This document shows, one piece after another, positions 26,197 to 34,606 of a DNA stretch of 57,071 nt; the stretch's first letter is position 1; every line of letters starts with the position of its first letter. Origin of the DNA: Mycolicibacter algericus DSM 45454 (GTDB lineage Bacteria > Actinomycetota > Actinomycetes > Mycobacteriales > Mycobacteriaceae); assembly GCF_002086455.1 (NCBI RefSeq), contig NZ_MVHC01000024.1, positions 1 to 57,071 on the forward strand, read 5' to 3'. The position numbers and the translations under genes were made by a program. Below the pieces are notes generated by a model, which was not told where the DNA came from, did not search any database, and saw nothing but the letters and a program-made list of their open reading frames with translations.

Positions 26197-28563
26197 TCAC
26201 CGGCGCGCAATCCAGCCGAGGAACTCCGCCACGGTGAACACCGGTTTGTCGTACTCCTGGGCTTTGCGGGCCTTGCCGGACTGGGTGCCTGCCTCGGCGA
26301 TGACCAGCACCTCGCACCGCGTCTTGGTCACCGAACGTACCGGCGCCAGCCCGGCTGAGGCGGCCAGGTGCTCCATCTCGTCGCGATCCATCACGCGGCC
26401 TTGGCCGTCGACCGCGGTCCCGGTGAAGCAGACGCGGGCGCCGGGGACCAGGACCGCGTCGATGTCATCGGCCGTCGACGGCGGCTGAGCCAGCCCGGCG
26501 CCCAATTCACCGGCTCCCAATGCTGCCAGGGCGTCGCGTAGGCGCCCCAGCACCTCGTCAGGTAGCGGGGTGCGGGCCGCCGCCAGCAGCAGCTGGTCGG
26601 CGGCGGTCTGGCGGGCCGCGTGCTCCCAACTCGTCTCACCGGCGAGGAAGCCCTCATCAGCCGGGACGGCGCCCAGCAGGACGGCGCCGATGTCGCGGCT
26701 GATCCGCAGCAACGCTGACAGGGCCGGAAGGTGTTCTGCCGTCGGTGTTGTGACGTCAGGGTCGCGGCTGAGCAGGATTCCCGTCAGCGCATCGGTCTCG
26801 TCGGGCTCGTCGAACGGCGATGAGCCGGCATCCAGGGTGCCGGCATCCAGGGTGGCCAGCGCCGATCTGGCCCGCTGCAGCGCTGTCTGGCCGGTGACGG
26901 CAGCGCCGCGCAGTTCGGCCCCCAGCGGCATGGGAACGACCTGCCCCAGCCGTTTGAGTTCGAAATCGATCAGCCCCAGCATCTCGTCGATATTCACCCC
27001 CACCGGTGTGCATCCGGCCAGCATCGGAGCGATCACTGCCCACGCCTCCCGCAGCGTGGGCGCCAGCAGCACATCTGCCACCCCGATCCGGTACGCCTGC
27101 CGGGCGTCGGCCAGATCACGCTGCGGGTTGATCAGCGTCGACACCGCGGTACCGTCATCGAAAGCCACCGCCAACTCCACCGGGCGCGGCCGGGACATCC
27201 GACCCTCGTCGCCCACGGTGAGCAGGCCGATCGCGCAGAAGCGGCGAGACCGCTCGGGGCTGGCCGAGGCACGCAGAAACCGGGCGATCCGGCGGTCCAC
27301 CTTGAGATCCTTCGGCAGCACCGGGCGTTTGAGCACCAGGCCTGCCAACGACGTGCATCGGCTCAGGGCCACGTAGAGCTGGCCGGTGGAGAACATGCCC
27401 CCAGACAGGTCCACCACCAGCCGGTCCAGCGTCTGGCCCTGGCTCTTGTGAATCGTGATCGCCCACGCCAGCTTGAACGGCAACTGGGTGTAGGTGCCGA
27501 CAACCTCCCGGCGCAAGGTACCGCCGTCGACCACCGGGCGGGTGGCCTCCCAGGTGAACGGGGCGACCTCGGCGATCGCACCGTCGGGGAACTCGACCTC
27601 GACGACCGCGCCGTGGCGGTCGTAGTCCACCCCCACCACACGTCCGATCGAGCCGTTCACCCAGCGCTCGGCGTGGTCGTTGTTCAGCATCATCACCTGG
27701 GCGCCGGCCTTGAACCGCAACTCGTCGTCGATCGGCTTGTCGAATAACGACAGGTCACCGGATTCGGTGGCCCGGTGCACCATTACTTCGCCGGGCAACC
27801 GTTCGAGGTGCTGGCGGTTGCGGGCGGTTACCAGTCTGTTGGTCGGCGCGAGTGTCAACCAGAACTCGTCGTCGGGAGGCACGAAGTCGGCATTGACCCG
27901 AGCGTCCAGGTGGTGCCGGGCATGACCGAGCAACACGCCTTCGCGAATCTCATTGAGAATCGCGGTCATCCGGTCGTCGCCGAGCTGGCGGAACACCGTC
28001 GTCAGCGAGACACTCGGAAAGTCCTCACGGCTGAAGGCGTTGGCCGAGAAGAAGTATGGGGTGTCATAGGTTGTCGAGAAGTAATGCTGCTCTCTCTCCG
28101 TGACCACGGGTGGCAGCTGATAGAGGTCGCCGACCAACACGACCTGCACCCCGCCGAACGGGGTTCCGGGCTCTGGGCCGAACCGCTGCAACGCGCCTGC
28201 GACCATGTCGAACACGTCGGCACGAACCATCGACGTCTCGTCGATGATCAGGGTCTGCAGCTTGCCGAGCGTCTTGCTGAAGCGTCCGGGCCGATAAGCC
28301 CCGACGGTGACATCGGAGAGCGTCGTTGTCGGACGGAATCCGAACAGGCGGTGGATGGTGTGCCCGTCGACGTTGAGCGCCGCGATGCCGGTCGGAGCGA
28401 CCACGACGACGTTGCGGTCGGTGCCGGCCATGAAATGGCGGATGAGCGTCGACTTTCCGGTGCCGGCCTTACCGGTCAGGAACAGGTTTCGGCCTGAATC
28501 CAACAGCGCCAACGCTTGCCGGAACTCGTCGGTCAGCAGCACCGTGTTGCTCGCTGCAACCAC
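26197..28563 (-). CDS. Pif1-like SF1B helicase fused to a C-terminal BRCT domain
   Basis: 788 residues. Residues 1 to about 440 form a Pif1/RecD-type helicase: Walker A GKAGTGKST at 31-39, Walker B LIIDETSM, GDLYQLPPV, FRQLGDD, and the late motifs TIHKSQGQTLDRLVVDL and GQLYVALSRC. Residues about 465-550 resemble a DnaQ-like exonuclease fold (VELAVAFDDGT, VGVNIDEMLGLIDFELKRLG) without the full DEDD acidic set, so probably non-catalytic. The end (about 705-788, RVCFTGTAVDG, TKTRCEVLVIAEAGTQSGKA, VFTVAEFLGWI) is a BRCT domain. A role in DNA or replication-fork repair is inferred. GTG 28563 has a leaderless-type TAAGGT box. Confidence 0.85.
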   Translation of the reverse strand: MVAASNTVLLTDEFRQALALLDSGRNLFLTGKAGTGKSTLIRHFMAGTDRNVVVVAPTGIAALNVDGHTIHRLFGFRPTTTLSDVTVGAYRPGRFSKTLGKLQTLIIDETSMVRADVFDMVAGALQRFGPEPGTPFGGVQVVLVGDLYQLPPVVTEREQHYFSTTYDTPYFFSANAFSREDFPSVSLTTVFRQLGDDRMTAILNEIREGVLLGHARHHLDARVNADFVPPDDEFWLTLAPTNRLVTARNRQHLERLPGEVMVHRATESGDLSLFDKPIDDELRFKAGAQVMMLNNDHAERWVNGSIGRVVGVDYDRHGAVVEVEFPDGAIAEVAPFTWEATRPVVDGGTLRREVVGTYTQLPFKLAWAITIHKSQGQTLDRLVVDLSGGMFSTGQLYVALSRCTSLAGLVLKRPVLPKDLKVDRRIARFLRASASPERSRRFCAIGLLTVGDEGRMSRPRPVELAVAFDDGTAVSTLINPQRDLADARQAYRIGVADVLLAPTLREAWAVIAPMLAGCTPVGVNIDEMLGLIDFELKRLGQVVPMPLGAELRGAAVTGQTALQRARSALATLDAGTLDAGSSPFDEPDETDALTGILLSRDPDVTTPTAEHLPALSALLRISRDIGAVLLGAVPADEGFLAGETSWEHAARQTAADQLLLAAARTPLPDEVLGRLRDALAALGAGELGAGLAQPPSTADDIDAVLVPGARVCFTGTAVDGQGRVMDRDEMEHLAASAGLAPVRSVTKTRCEVLVIAEAGTQSGKARKAQEYDKPVFTVAEFLGWIARR

Positions 28564-28569
28564 GGTTGC

Positions 28570-28575
28570 ACCTTA
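28570..28575 (-). promoter_or_regulatory. -10 box of a leaderless promoter (Pif1-BRCT gene)
   Basis: TAAGGT on the minus strand ends six bases before GTG 28563. It lies in the 23-base gap after the DJ-1-family gene, so the helicase gene may have its own promoter. Confidence 0.35.
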
Positions 28576-28586
28576 CCTTTGCGGCG

Positions 28587-29276
28587 TCACCCACCCAGCA
28601 CGGAGACGATCTTCTTGGCGGTCGCCTTGGCCGATCCCGGATTCTGTCCGGTGACCAGCCGCCCGTCGGCAACGACGTGCGACGCGAAGGGAAGCAAGCC
28701 CTTCTGGTAGCGGGCGCCGCGCTTTTTCATCTCTGCTTCGGCGTTGTAGGGCACCAACTTGTTGACGCGCGCAAGAACCTCCTCCACCCAGGCGAACCCG
28801 GTGAGCCTGCGCCCGGAGACCAGCAGCGATCCGTCCGAGAGCCTGGTATTGAGCAGGCCGCAGTAGCCGTGGCAGACCGAAGATACGATTCCCCCTCGTT
28901 CGAATATCTCCCGCGTGATGCGTTGCAGCCCTTGGCTATCGGGAAAGTCGAACATGACCGCGTGTCCGCCGGTGAAGTAGATCGCGTCAAAATCTGCCGG
29001 GTCGAGCTCATCGGGCGAGGCGGTGCCGGCCAGCAGTGCCATCTTCGCCGCGTCGGCGTGCCAGGCTTTGGCGCTCTTGTCGAAGTTGGGGAACTTCAAC
29101 GAGCGCGGTTCCAGCGGCGAAGGCCCGCCTTTCGGGCTGGCGATCGTCTGCTGGTAGCCCGCGTCGGCGAAGATCTGATAGGCGTGGGTCAGCTCCGAGA
29201 GCCACAGCCCGGTCGGCTCGGCCGGGTCGTCGTAGTGGGCGACGTTGGATACGACGTTGAGAATGTGCTTGGTCAT
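28587..29276 (-). CDS. DJ-1/PfpI family protein (Hsp31-like)
   Basis: 229 residues of the class I glutamine-amidotransferase-like fold. The nucleophile elbow is VCHGYCGLL with the catalytic Cys followed by His, and the conserved Glu lies in EPTGLWLSEL near the N-terminus. A cap segment between (SLKFPNFDKSAKAWHAD) is typical of Hsp31/YDR533C-type glyoxalase III or chaperone proteins. GGGAGG abuts the ATG, an unusually short spacing. It is divergent from tspO (67 bases) and directly upstream of the helicase gene. A stress role such as methylglyoxal detoxification is a family-based guess. Confidence 0.85.
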   Translation of the reverse strand: MTKHILNVVSNVAHYDDPAEPTGLWLSELTHAYQIFADAGYQQTIASPKGGPSPLEPRSLKFPNFDKSAKAWHADAAKMALLAGTASPDELDPADFDAIYFTGGHAVMFDFPDSQGLQRITREIFERGGIVSSVCHGYCGLLNTRLSDGSLLVSGRRLTGFAWVEEVLARVNKLVPYNAEAEMKKRGARYQKGLLPFASHVVADGRLVTGQNPGSAKATAKKIVSVLGG

Positions 29277-29331
29277 CCTCCCAGGATTGCGCTGCTCCCC
29301 CCAACCGCGCCAGCATTCGGCCGCCGCCCTT

Positions 29332-29337
29332 TAGGGT
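29332..29337 (+). promoter_or_regulatory. -10 box of a leaderless promoter (tspO)
   Basis: TAGGGT ends six bases before ATG 29344. Confidence 0.4.
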
Positions 29338-29343
29338 GCAACC

Positions 29344-29844
29344 ATGCAGGTAACCTCGCCGAAAGCGCATCAACCCGGTTCGCTGCACCTCGCCGCGCTG
29401 CTGGTCTCACTGCTCGCCGTCATCATCGTCGCCACGCTCGGAGGGCTGGCGACCGCCGATGCCGCAGCCGATTACGGGAGGCTCGCCCAGCCCGGCTGGG
29501 CGCCACCGAGCTACCTGTTCGGGCCGGTGTGGAGTGGCCTCTATCTGCTGATGGCGGTCGCGGCGTGGCTGGTCTGGCGTGCCGATCCCCGGTGGAGCAG
29601 CCCGGCAGTCATCGCCTACGGCGTGCAGCTGGTCCTGAATCTGGCGTGGTCACCACTGTTCTTCGGACTCGGCTGGCGGGGTCTGGCCCTCGTGGACATC
29701 GTGGTGCTGGACGTCGTCGTGGTGGTCACCATCGTCGCGTTCTGGAAGCTTCATCGCGCCGCGGCGTTGCTGATGCTGCCGTATCTCGGGTGGATTCTGT
29801 TCGCGACCGCGTTGAACTATTCGGTGTGGACGCTGAACAGCTGA
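29344..29844 (+). CDS. tspO: TspO/MBR family tryptophan-rich sensory protein
   Basis: 166-residue outer- or inner-membrane protein with five helices that binds porphyrins and related ligands. Family marks are PGWAPPSYLFGPVW after helix 1, the Trp/Asn-rich LVLNLAWSPLFFGLGWRGLALVDI, and LPYLGWILFATALNYSVWTLN at the end. The N-terminus is about 15 residues longer than in short bacterial TspO proteins. Its stop lies one base from the stop of the convergent oxygenase gene. No porphyrin-pathway gene is nearby. Confidence 0.92.
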   Translation: MQVTSPKAHQPGSLHLAALLVSLLAVIIVATLGGLATADAAADYGRLAQPGWAPPSYLFGPVWSGLYLLMAVAAWLVWRADPRWSSPAVIAYGVQLVLNLAWSPLFFGLGWRGLALVDIVVLDVVVVVTIVAFWKLHRAAALLMLPYLGWILFATALNYSVWTLNS

Positions 29845-29845
29845 C

Positions 29846-30853
29846 TCAGTCGACTTTCGGGCAGTAGAAGTGCGGGCTGTCGCGGTATTCGACCGGTGGC
29901 AGATTACGCGCCGGGGTCTGCACCAGCGGGGCGTCGACCGGAAGACGGCCCGAGGCACGGTCCAACGCCGAGCGCTTGCGCGGATGCATCAGTGCACGCT
30001 TCGGCCCGTACTTGGAGACGAGCGTGATCGCCTTGCACAGATACCCGTGCACCCGCTCCTGTCGCGCCGACCAGGTGTAGCCCATGAGTTCGCGCACCGG
30101 CGGGTCGTAGAGGGCCACCGTCATGAACGTCAGGAAGCGCTGCATCACCTTGAGGTTCAGCTCCCACAGCCAGTCCGGAATCCACTGCAGTGACGGGTGT
30201 TTGGGCATGGTCGACAGATCCATGACCTCGCGGGCAGCCCAGGTGTTCTCCAGCACGTTGTTGCACATGTGGTCCCAGTACTCCTGGAACTCCTCCCACG
30301 TCTTGGGCACCGGACGCATGCTCATGCCGTACATGCGGTACCAGGCGACGTGCTCGTCGAAGAGCTGTCGTTTGTCGTCCTCGCTGAGTCCGCCGGCGAA
30401 CTTCTCGGCGGCCAGCAGGGTCGACTTGAAGAACGTGGCGTGCGCCCAGTAGAAGACGTCCGGGTTCAACGCGTTGTACCGGCGGCCCTGCTCGTCGACG
30501 CCCTTGATTCCGATGTGGTAGTCGCGGACCTCGGCGCCGGTCTGCGGGGCGCGGTAACCGTCGAACACTACGCCGCCGATCGGGTAGATCGACCGCATCA
30601 GCCGCGGGATGCGCTCCACGAAGAAGATGGAGTGATCCTTCACCGCCGCGCCCAGCTGCGGGTGCATGTTCTGCATCGAGCCCGCCCAGGTCCCCTGGAA
30701 CAAGCCGGTCCATTGACCGAAGTACTTCCAGGTCAGCGAGTCGGGGCCGAGCGGCACCGGTGGCGCGTCGTAGCCGCCGGTGCTCACCGGACAGCCCGGA
30801 GCCATCGGCGCACCGTCGGCCGCCGGACAGGTTTCCGACATGTCTTGAGTCAC
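29846..30853 (-). CDS. MpaB-family (DUF2236) oxygenase
   Basis: 335 residues of the latex-clearing-protein/MpaB type, all-helical haem b oxygenases. The family core is visible: QGTWAGSMQNMHPQLGAAV near the N-terminus, DYHIGIKGVDEQGRRYNALNP, FYWAHATFF with the expected haem-ligand His, RQLFDEHVAWYRMYGMSMRPVP and WSARQERVHGYLCKAI. GTG 30853 has GGGAG eight bases upstream. A 7-2-7 inverted repeat 36 bases ahead of the start suggests repressor control. Mycobacteria carry many paralogues; the substrate is unknown. Confidence 0.85.
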   Translation of the reverse strand: MTQDMSETCPAADGAPMAPGCPVSTGGYDAPPVPLGPDSLTWKYFGQWTGLFQGTWAGSMQNMHPQLGAAVKDHSIFFVERIPRLMRSIYPIGGVVFDGYRAPQTGAEVRDYHIGIKGVDEQGRRYNALNPDVFYWAHATFFKSTLLAAEKFAGGLSEDDKRQLFDEHVAWYRMYGMSMRPVPKTWEEFQEYWDHMCNNVLENTWAAREVMDLSTMPKHPSLQWIPDWLWELNLKVMQRFLTFMTVALYDPPVRELMGYTWSARQERVHGYLCKAITLVSKYGPKRALMHPRKRSALDRASGRLPVDAPLVQTPARNLPPVEYRDSPHFYCPKVD

Positions 30854-30888
30854 GAGCGCGCACTCCCAGTCAGTGGTGGTCCATTTTG

Positions 30889-30904
30889 GACAACATGTGT
30901 TGTC
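30889..30904. promoter_or_regulatory. Inverted-repeat operator upstream of the MpaB-family gene
   Basis: GACAACA-TG-TGTTGTC is a perfect seven-base inverted repeat with a two-base centre, of the size bound by TetR-type repressors. A related half-site (GACAGC) lies just beyond. No regulator gene is adjacent. Confidence 0.5.
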
Positions 30905-31038
30905 AGTATCGACAGCTTAGGACGGGCCAGCGACCGCGGTCAACGGTCGGTCCGGCACGGTTGGCGGTCAGGGTGCGCGCGGTGTATGGCTACCAGCGCA
31001 TTCCCGTTGCGCGGGCGACCAGAACCGCACCCGCCCCG

Positions 31039-31716
31039 TCAGCTCCCGATCGGGACGAATCCGCTGCCGGGTCCGTCGCCGGCGTTGACGTCGGCCAGGA
31101 TTGCGCTGAATTTCGTCACGTACGTAATCGGCAACGAGGGGGTAGACCTGCCGCCCCAGGTGATGCCGCCACCGACGACCATTCCGACCAACAGACCATC
31201 CATCGTTACCGGGGCTCCCACATCGCCTCCGTCAAACCACCCATGCATCTGCATGCGCGGCCAGCCGTCCTGCCTGATGCCATAACAGATGCCAGGACTG
31301 GCAGGTCCCCACTTGCACACCTGCGAATCGAACACCGGGTCGGGACCGAGGCCGTTGATCGCAACGCCGGCGTAGTCAGACACCGGAATCAGCTCGGGCG
31401 CATCGAACTTGATCACCGCGTAGCCGAGGTCGCCGTTGGCGGCCACCACCGTGCCCACGGTGGTGTCGGCTCCCGCAATTGCGACGGCAGCCCCTGGCCC
31501 GCCGCACTGCGCTCCGGTGAAGCCCACGACGTCGCCGGCCCGGTCGCGTCCGATCGTGGTCAAGGTGCAGAAGCTATCGCCGTTGACGACGACGACCGCT
31601 CCACCGCCCAGGATCACCATCGCAGCCGCCGGAGGAGCAGCCGGCAATCCCGCGGCGAAAAGCAGTGCGAGGGCGACGGTTTCCCGCCAACGCGCGAACC
31701 GCACGGCGCCTCTCAC
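31039..31716 (-). CDS. Secreted trypsin-fold protein with lost catalytic His and Ser (pseudoprotease)
   Basis: 225 residues with a signal peptide (about residues 1-32). The mature part follows the chymotrypsin-like order of mycobacterial secreted S1-type proteases such as Rv1815. The usual TAGHC is TGAQC (Gln70 for His) and the usual GDSGGPV is GDVGAPV (Val166 for Ser). Asp96 in GDLGYAVI could be the remaining triad acid. Four cysteines (50, 71, 134, 144) could form the two usual disulfides. The frame is intact, so loss of catalysis rather than gene decay is indicated. It begins seven bases after the PGRS protein gene and is probably co-transcribed with it. A binding or structural role is inferred. 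Confidence 0.75.
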   Translation of the reverse strand: MRGAVRFARWRETVALALLFAAGLPAAPPAAAMVILGGGAVVVVNGDSFCTLTTIGRDRAGDVVGFTGAQCGGPGAAVAIAGADTTVGTVVAANGDLGYAVIKFDAPELIPVSDYAGVAINGLGPDPVFDSQVCKWGPASPGICYGIRQDGWPRMQMHGWFDGGDVGAPVTMDGLLVGMVVGGGITWGGRSTPSLPITYVTKFSAILADVNAGDGPGSGFVPIGS

Positions 31717-31723
31717 GCGTCGG

Positions 31724-33940
31724 TCAGCCGACTGGGTTCAGGGTGGCGTCGCCATCGGCTCCGGGTGTTCCCGACGTTCCGTCGGCGCCGCCGTTGCCAC
31801 CCGTTCCACCGGGCTCGCGCGAGTTTCCTCCGCCGTTGCCGCCGTTGCCCCCGGCACCGTTGCCGTTGGGACCGACTTGCCCACCATCACCGCCATCGCC
31901 ACCGATGCCGCCGGCGCTACCCAAGTCGCCGGAGCCGCCGTTTCCGCCGGCGCCGCCGACTCCGCCGGTACCGCCATCGGCGTCGCCGCCGGTCCCGCCG
32001 GTCCCTCCGGTGCCACGAGGCGCGTCATCGGAGCCGGTAGTCAGGCCAGTGCCACCGTTTCCTCCGTTGCCGCCATCACCACCTTGGCCTCCGGTGCCGG
32101 CACCGCCGCCACCACCGCCACCACCGCCGGCGCCCCCGAAGCCACTACTGCTCGCTCCATCACCGCCGCTACCACCGGCACCGCCGACTCCGCCGTCGCT
32201 GGCGCCGCCATTGCCGCCGACGCCGCCGGTGCCGCCCTGGCCGCTCGCGTTCAGACCGACACCGCCGCCGGCACCGCCGGCACCCCCGTGGCTGGCAGCA
32301 GCACCGTCGACACCGTCGCCGCCGTTACCGCCAACACCACCGTTACGGCCGCCGCCCAGCATGCCGCCGATACCGCCGTCGCCTCCCTTGCCACCGGCAC
32401 CGGCGATGCTGCCCTCACCCTCGGCGACACCGCCGTCACCGCCGTTACCACCGGCACCGCCGTCCCGGCCACCGCTCAGCGGGCTGGTTATGCCACCGGT
32501 CCCACCTGTTCCGCCGTTGCCGGCGACGCTGTTTACACCGCTCACTGCGCCGCCATTGCCACCGTTGCCGCCGACGCCCCCGTCCTGGCCGCCGCCCACC
32601 AGGCTGCTGATGCCTCCCTCGCCGCCGTTGCCGCCGGTACCACCGCTGCTGTGGTCTCCGATGGCTGCACCACCGTCTCCGCCGTTGCCACCTACGCCGC
32701 CGTTGCGGCCGTCGGAAGTGGTGCTGCTGGTGCCACCGTTGCCGCCGTCACCTCCGTTGCCGGCGGTGCTGCCGTCGCCGGTGGCGTCACCGCCTTTGCC
32801 GCCGGCGCCGCCGATACCGCCGTCGCCGCCGCTGCCCAGGGCGCTGCCGTAGCCGCCGGTACCACCATCGCCGCCGTTGCCCGCCGTGCTGCCATCCCCG
32901 GTGGCGTCACCGCCGTTGCCGCCGGCACCGCCGGGACCTCCCCCATTCCCGCCACCCAGGATGCTGCCGAAGTTGCCCGCGCCGCCGGTTCCGCCATCAC
33001 CGGCGACACTTCCTGCCCCGTTGGCAGCACCGCCGTTTCCACCGTTACCGCTGCCGTAGCCGCCGTCACCGCCCGCGCCACCGGTCCCGTTGGCGCCGAC
33101 AGATGTTCCGCCGTGACCGCCGTTCCCGCCGCCCACACCGCCGTTACCGCCGGCACCACCGGTTCCGCCGTCGCCGACCGAGTTGCCACCGTTGCCGCCG
33201 TTGCCACCGACTCCTGCGCTGCCGAACTCCCCGCTACTGCCGGCATCGCCGCCGTTGCCACCGTCGCCGGCATGCAGTCCGTCCAAGCCGGCGCCGCCGT
33301 CACCGCCGTTGCCGCCGTTGCCGATCCAGCCACCCGAACCACCCGCACCACCGTCGGCTCCGGCACCGCCAACCCCGCCGTCGCCGCCGTTGCCCAGCCA
33401 ACCGCCGTCACCGCCGGCGCCACCGACCACGCCGGCTTCGGTGCTGCTCCAACCGGTGCCACCGTCACCGAAGATCCAGCCCCCATTTCCACCGTCGACA
33501 TCGGTCTCAGTGCCATCGACGCCGTTGCAGACCAGGCCGCAAGAGCCACCGAAAGCAAACAGCGGGTTGATGAGGTCGTTGACCTGCGACCCGAACGGAC
33601 TGTCGATCCAGTCCTGCATCGCAGCATGCAGCGGCAGATAGAAGTCGTTCTGGAACCAGTCGGCGAAATCAGTGCCGACAGCGGCACCCACCAGCTCATC
33701 ACCGTTGAACAGTGCCGCCAAGTCGAGCGTCGACGCCGAGTCCAGGCCATCCCAGTAGCCCGGTTCGAACAGCGTGCCCCATGCGGCCGGATCCAACAGG
33801 TCCGCGAAGAAGTCCTCGAAGTCGGCGTGAGCTGTCGGCGCCAACCCGAACGCCGCCAACGCCCCGACCGAGGCTCCCGCCGTGGCCAGTCGCCGCAGCG
33901 GCGTCGCCGAATTTCCCTTAAGCCAACCTGAGATCGTCAC
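31724..33940 (-). CDS. Sec-exported PGRS (Gly-rich repeat) protein without a PE domain
   Basis: 738 residues from GTG 33940. Instead of a PE domain it begins with a cleavable signal peptide (RRLATAGASVGALAAFGLAP, cleavage after AHA at residue 39). A unique segment follows (about 40-150, FEDFFADLLDPAAWGTLF, DFYLPLHAAMQDWIDSPFGS) ending in GGWIFGDGGTGW, a linker also seen in PE_PGRS proteins. The remaining roughly 580 residues are GGX repeats (NGGNGG, GGAGGNGG, GGDGG) typical of calcium-binding polyglycine-II or beta-roll structures. No C-terminal globular domain is present. Export by Sec rather than ESX-5 is inferred. It is followed at seven bases by the pseudoprotease gene. Confidence 0.85.
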   Translation of the reverse strand: MTISGWLKGNSATPLRRLATAGASVGALAAFGLAPTAHADFEDFFADLLDPAAWGTLFEPGYWDGLDSASTLDLAALFNGDELVGAAVGTDFADWFQNDFYLPLHAAMQDWIDSPFGSQVNDLINPLFAFGGSCGLVCNGVDGTETDVDGGNGGWIFGDGGTGWSSTEAGVVGGAGGDGGWLGNGGDGGVGGAGADGGAGGSGGWIGNGGNGGDGGAGLDGLHAGDGGNGGDAGSSGEFGSAGVGGNGGNGGNSVGDGGTGGAGGNGGVGGGNGGHGGTSVGANGTGGAGGDGGYGSGNGGNGGAANGAGSVAGDGGTGGAGNFGSILGGGNGGGPGGAGGNGGDATGDGSTAGNGGDGGTGGYGSALGSGGDGGIGGAGGKGGDATGDGSTAGNGGDGGNGGTSSTTSDGRNGGVGGNGGDGGAAIGDHSSGGTGGNGGEGGISSLVGGGQDGGVGGNGGNGGAVSGVNSVAGNGGTGGTGGITSPLSGGRDGGAGGNGGDGGVAEGEGSIAGAGGKGGDGGIGGMLGGGRNGGVGGNGGDGVDGAAASHGGAGGAGGGVGLNASGQGGTGGVGGNGGASDGGVGGAGGSGGDGASSSGFGGAGGGGGGGGGAGTGGQGGDGGNGGNGGTGLTTGSDDAPRGTGGTGGTGGDADGGTGGVGGAGGNGGSGDLGSAGGIGGDGGDGGQVGPNGNGAGGNGGNGGGNSREPGGTGGNGGADGTSGTPGADGDATLNPVG
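31740..33490 (-). repeat. PGRS Gly-Gly-X repeat tract
   Basis: Imperfect tandem GGN-GGN-NNN units. A longer unit of roughly 80-90 bases recurs with DGSTAGNGGDGG-type blocks (for example twice between 32720 and 32940), indicating recombination-prone duplication. Confidence 0.85.
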
Positions 33941-34054
33941 GTCAGGTGCCTACCACGGACGGTCGGGTACCGCCATTTGAGAGCACCTGTGCCAACCTGC
34001 CGGCGTCGGCCGAGGAACTGCCGGGAAATCTGCGATCGGCGCGGCGCAACCGCG

Positions 34055-34594
34055 TCACTGTCGGCTGGCCCGAGCCGCGTCGACGCAGCGCTTGCGTGCG
34101 GCGCGGATCATCGGGGCGTCCGGGTTCGGCCAATGCGTCAGGTTCAGTGGCGGTCCGGCCAGTGCGATGAGTTCGCGCTCAAGCGGTTTGGGATCAGCCT
34201 CGGGGTAGACGCCTATATCAAGATGACGCTGCATCCAGGCGCTGAGCCGTTCTTCTCCGCCCGCGCCGAAGCGGTAGTTCCGATAGTTGGTGTCGCTGTT
34301 CCCCGCGCTTCTGGGTTCGGGTTGCAGCTGGAGGTCATCGATCAGCAACGCACCCAGTGATCTGCGCAGCGTGGAGAACCCGCTGCGTCCCGCCCGGAAG
34401 TGCGTGTCGAACTCTCGCTGGGCGAGGTTGGACGACAGTCCGACGTAAAGGCAGGTGCCGGCGGCGCAGTGCACTCCCGGCAGGACGCCGTCACGCAGGA
34501 AGATCGCGTAGACACCGGGCGCTGCTGGGGCATCGAGCAGTTCCCAGCTGGATCGGTGCTCCGACAATTGCGCCAGCGCATGGGCCGTTTCCAT
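34055..34594 (-). CDS. GIY-YIG nuclease family protein
   Basis: 179 residues. The nuclease core is recognised by GVYAIF at residues 27-32 (GIY position) and CLYVGLS at 48-54 (YIG position), followed by Arg60 and His65 in QREFDTHFRAG, where GIY-YIG enzymes keep their catalytic Arg. A family-like NYRNYRFGAGGEERLSAWM block and a C-terminal Glu in LERELIALAGPPLN complete the pattern. Similar stand-alone proteins occur in accessory and defence-related gene clusters; the target is unknown. A TAGGTT box six bases upstream of the ATG suggests a leaderless mRNA. Confidence 0.75.
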   Translation of the reverse strand: METAHALAQLSEHRSSWELLDAPAAPGVYAIFLRDGVLPGVHCAAGTCLYVGLSSNLAQREFDTHFRAGRSGFSTLRRSLGALLIDDLQLQPEPRSAGNSDTNYRNYRFGAGGEERLSAWMQRHLDIGVYPEADPKPLERELIALAGPPLNLTHWPNPDAPMIRAARKRCVDAARASRQ

Positions 34595-34600
34595 GTACGG

Positions 34601-34606
34601 AACCTA
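34601..34606 (-). promoter_or_regulatory. -10 box of a leaderless promoter (GIY-YIG gene)
   Basis: TAGGTT on the minus strand, six bases before ATG 34594. Confidence 0.4.

Noticed and set aside
31740..33490. Regularly repeated units resembling a CRISPR array
   Set aside because: Units are in-frame GGX protein repeats of variable length without constant repeats and unique spacers; no cas genes nearby.
31436..33931. 831-residue Ala/Thr/Val-rich frame and several Pro-rich or Arg-rich frames opposite the PGRS gene
   Set aside because: They are antisense or shifted readings of GGX repeat DNA; they have no signal, ribosome site or conserved sequence.
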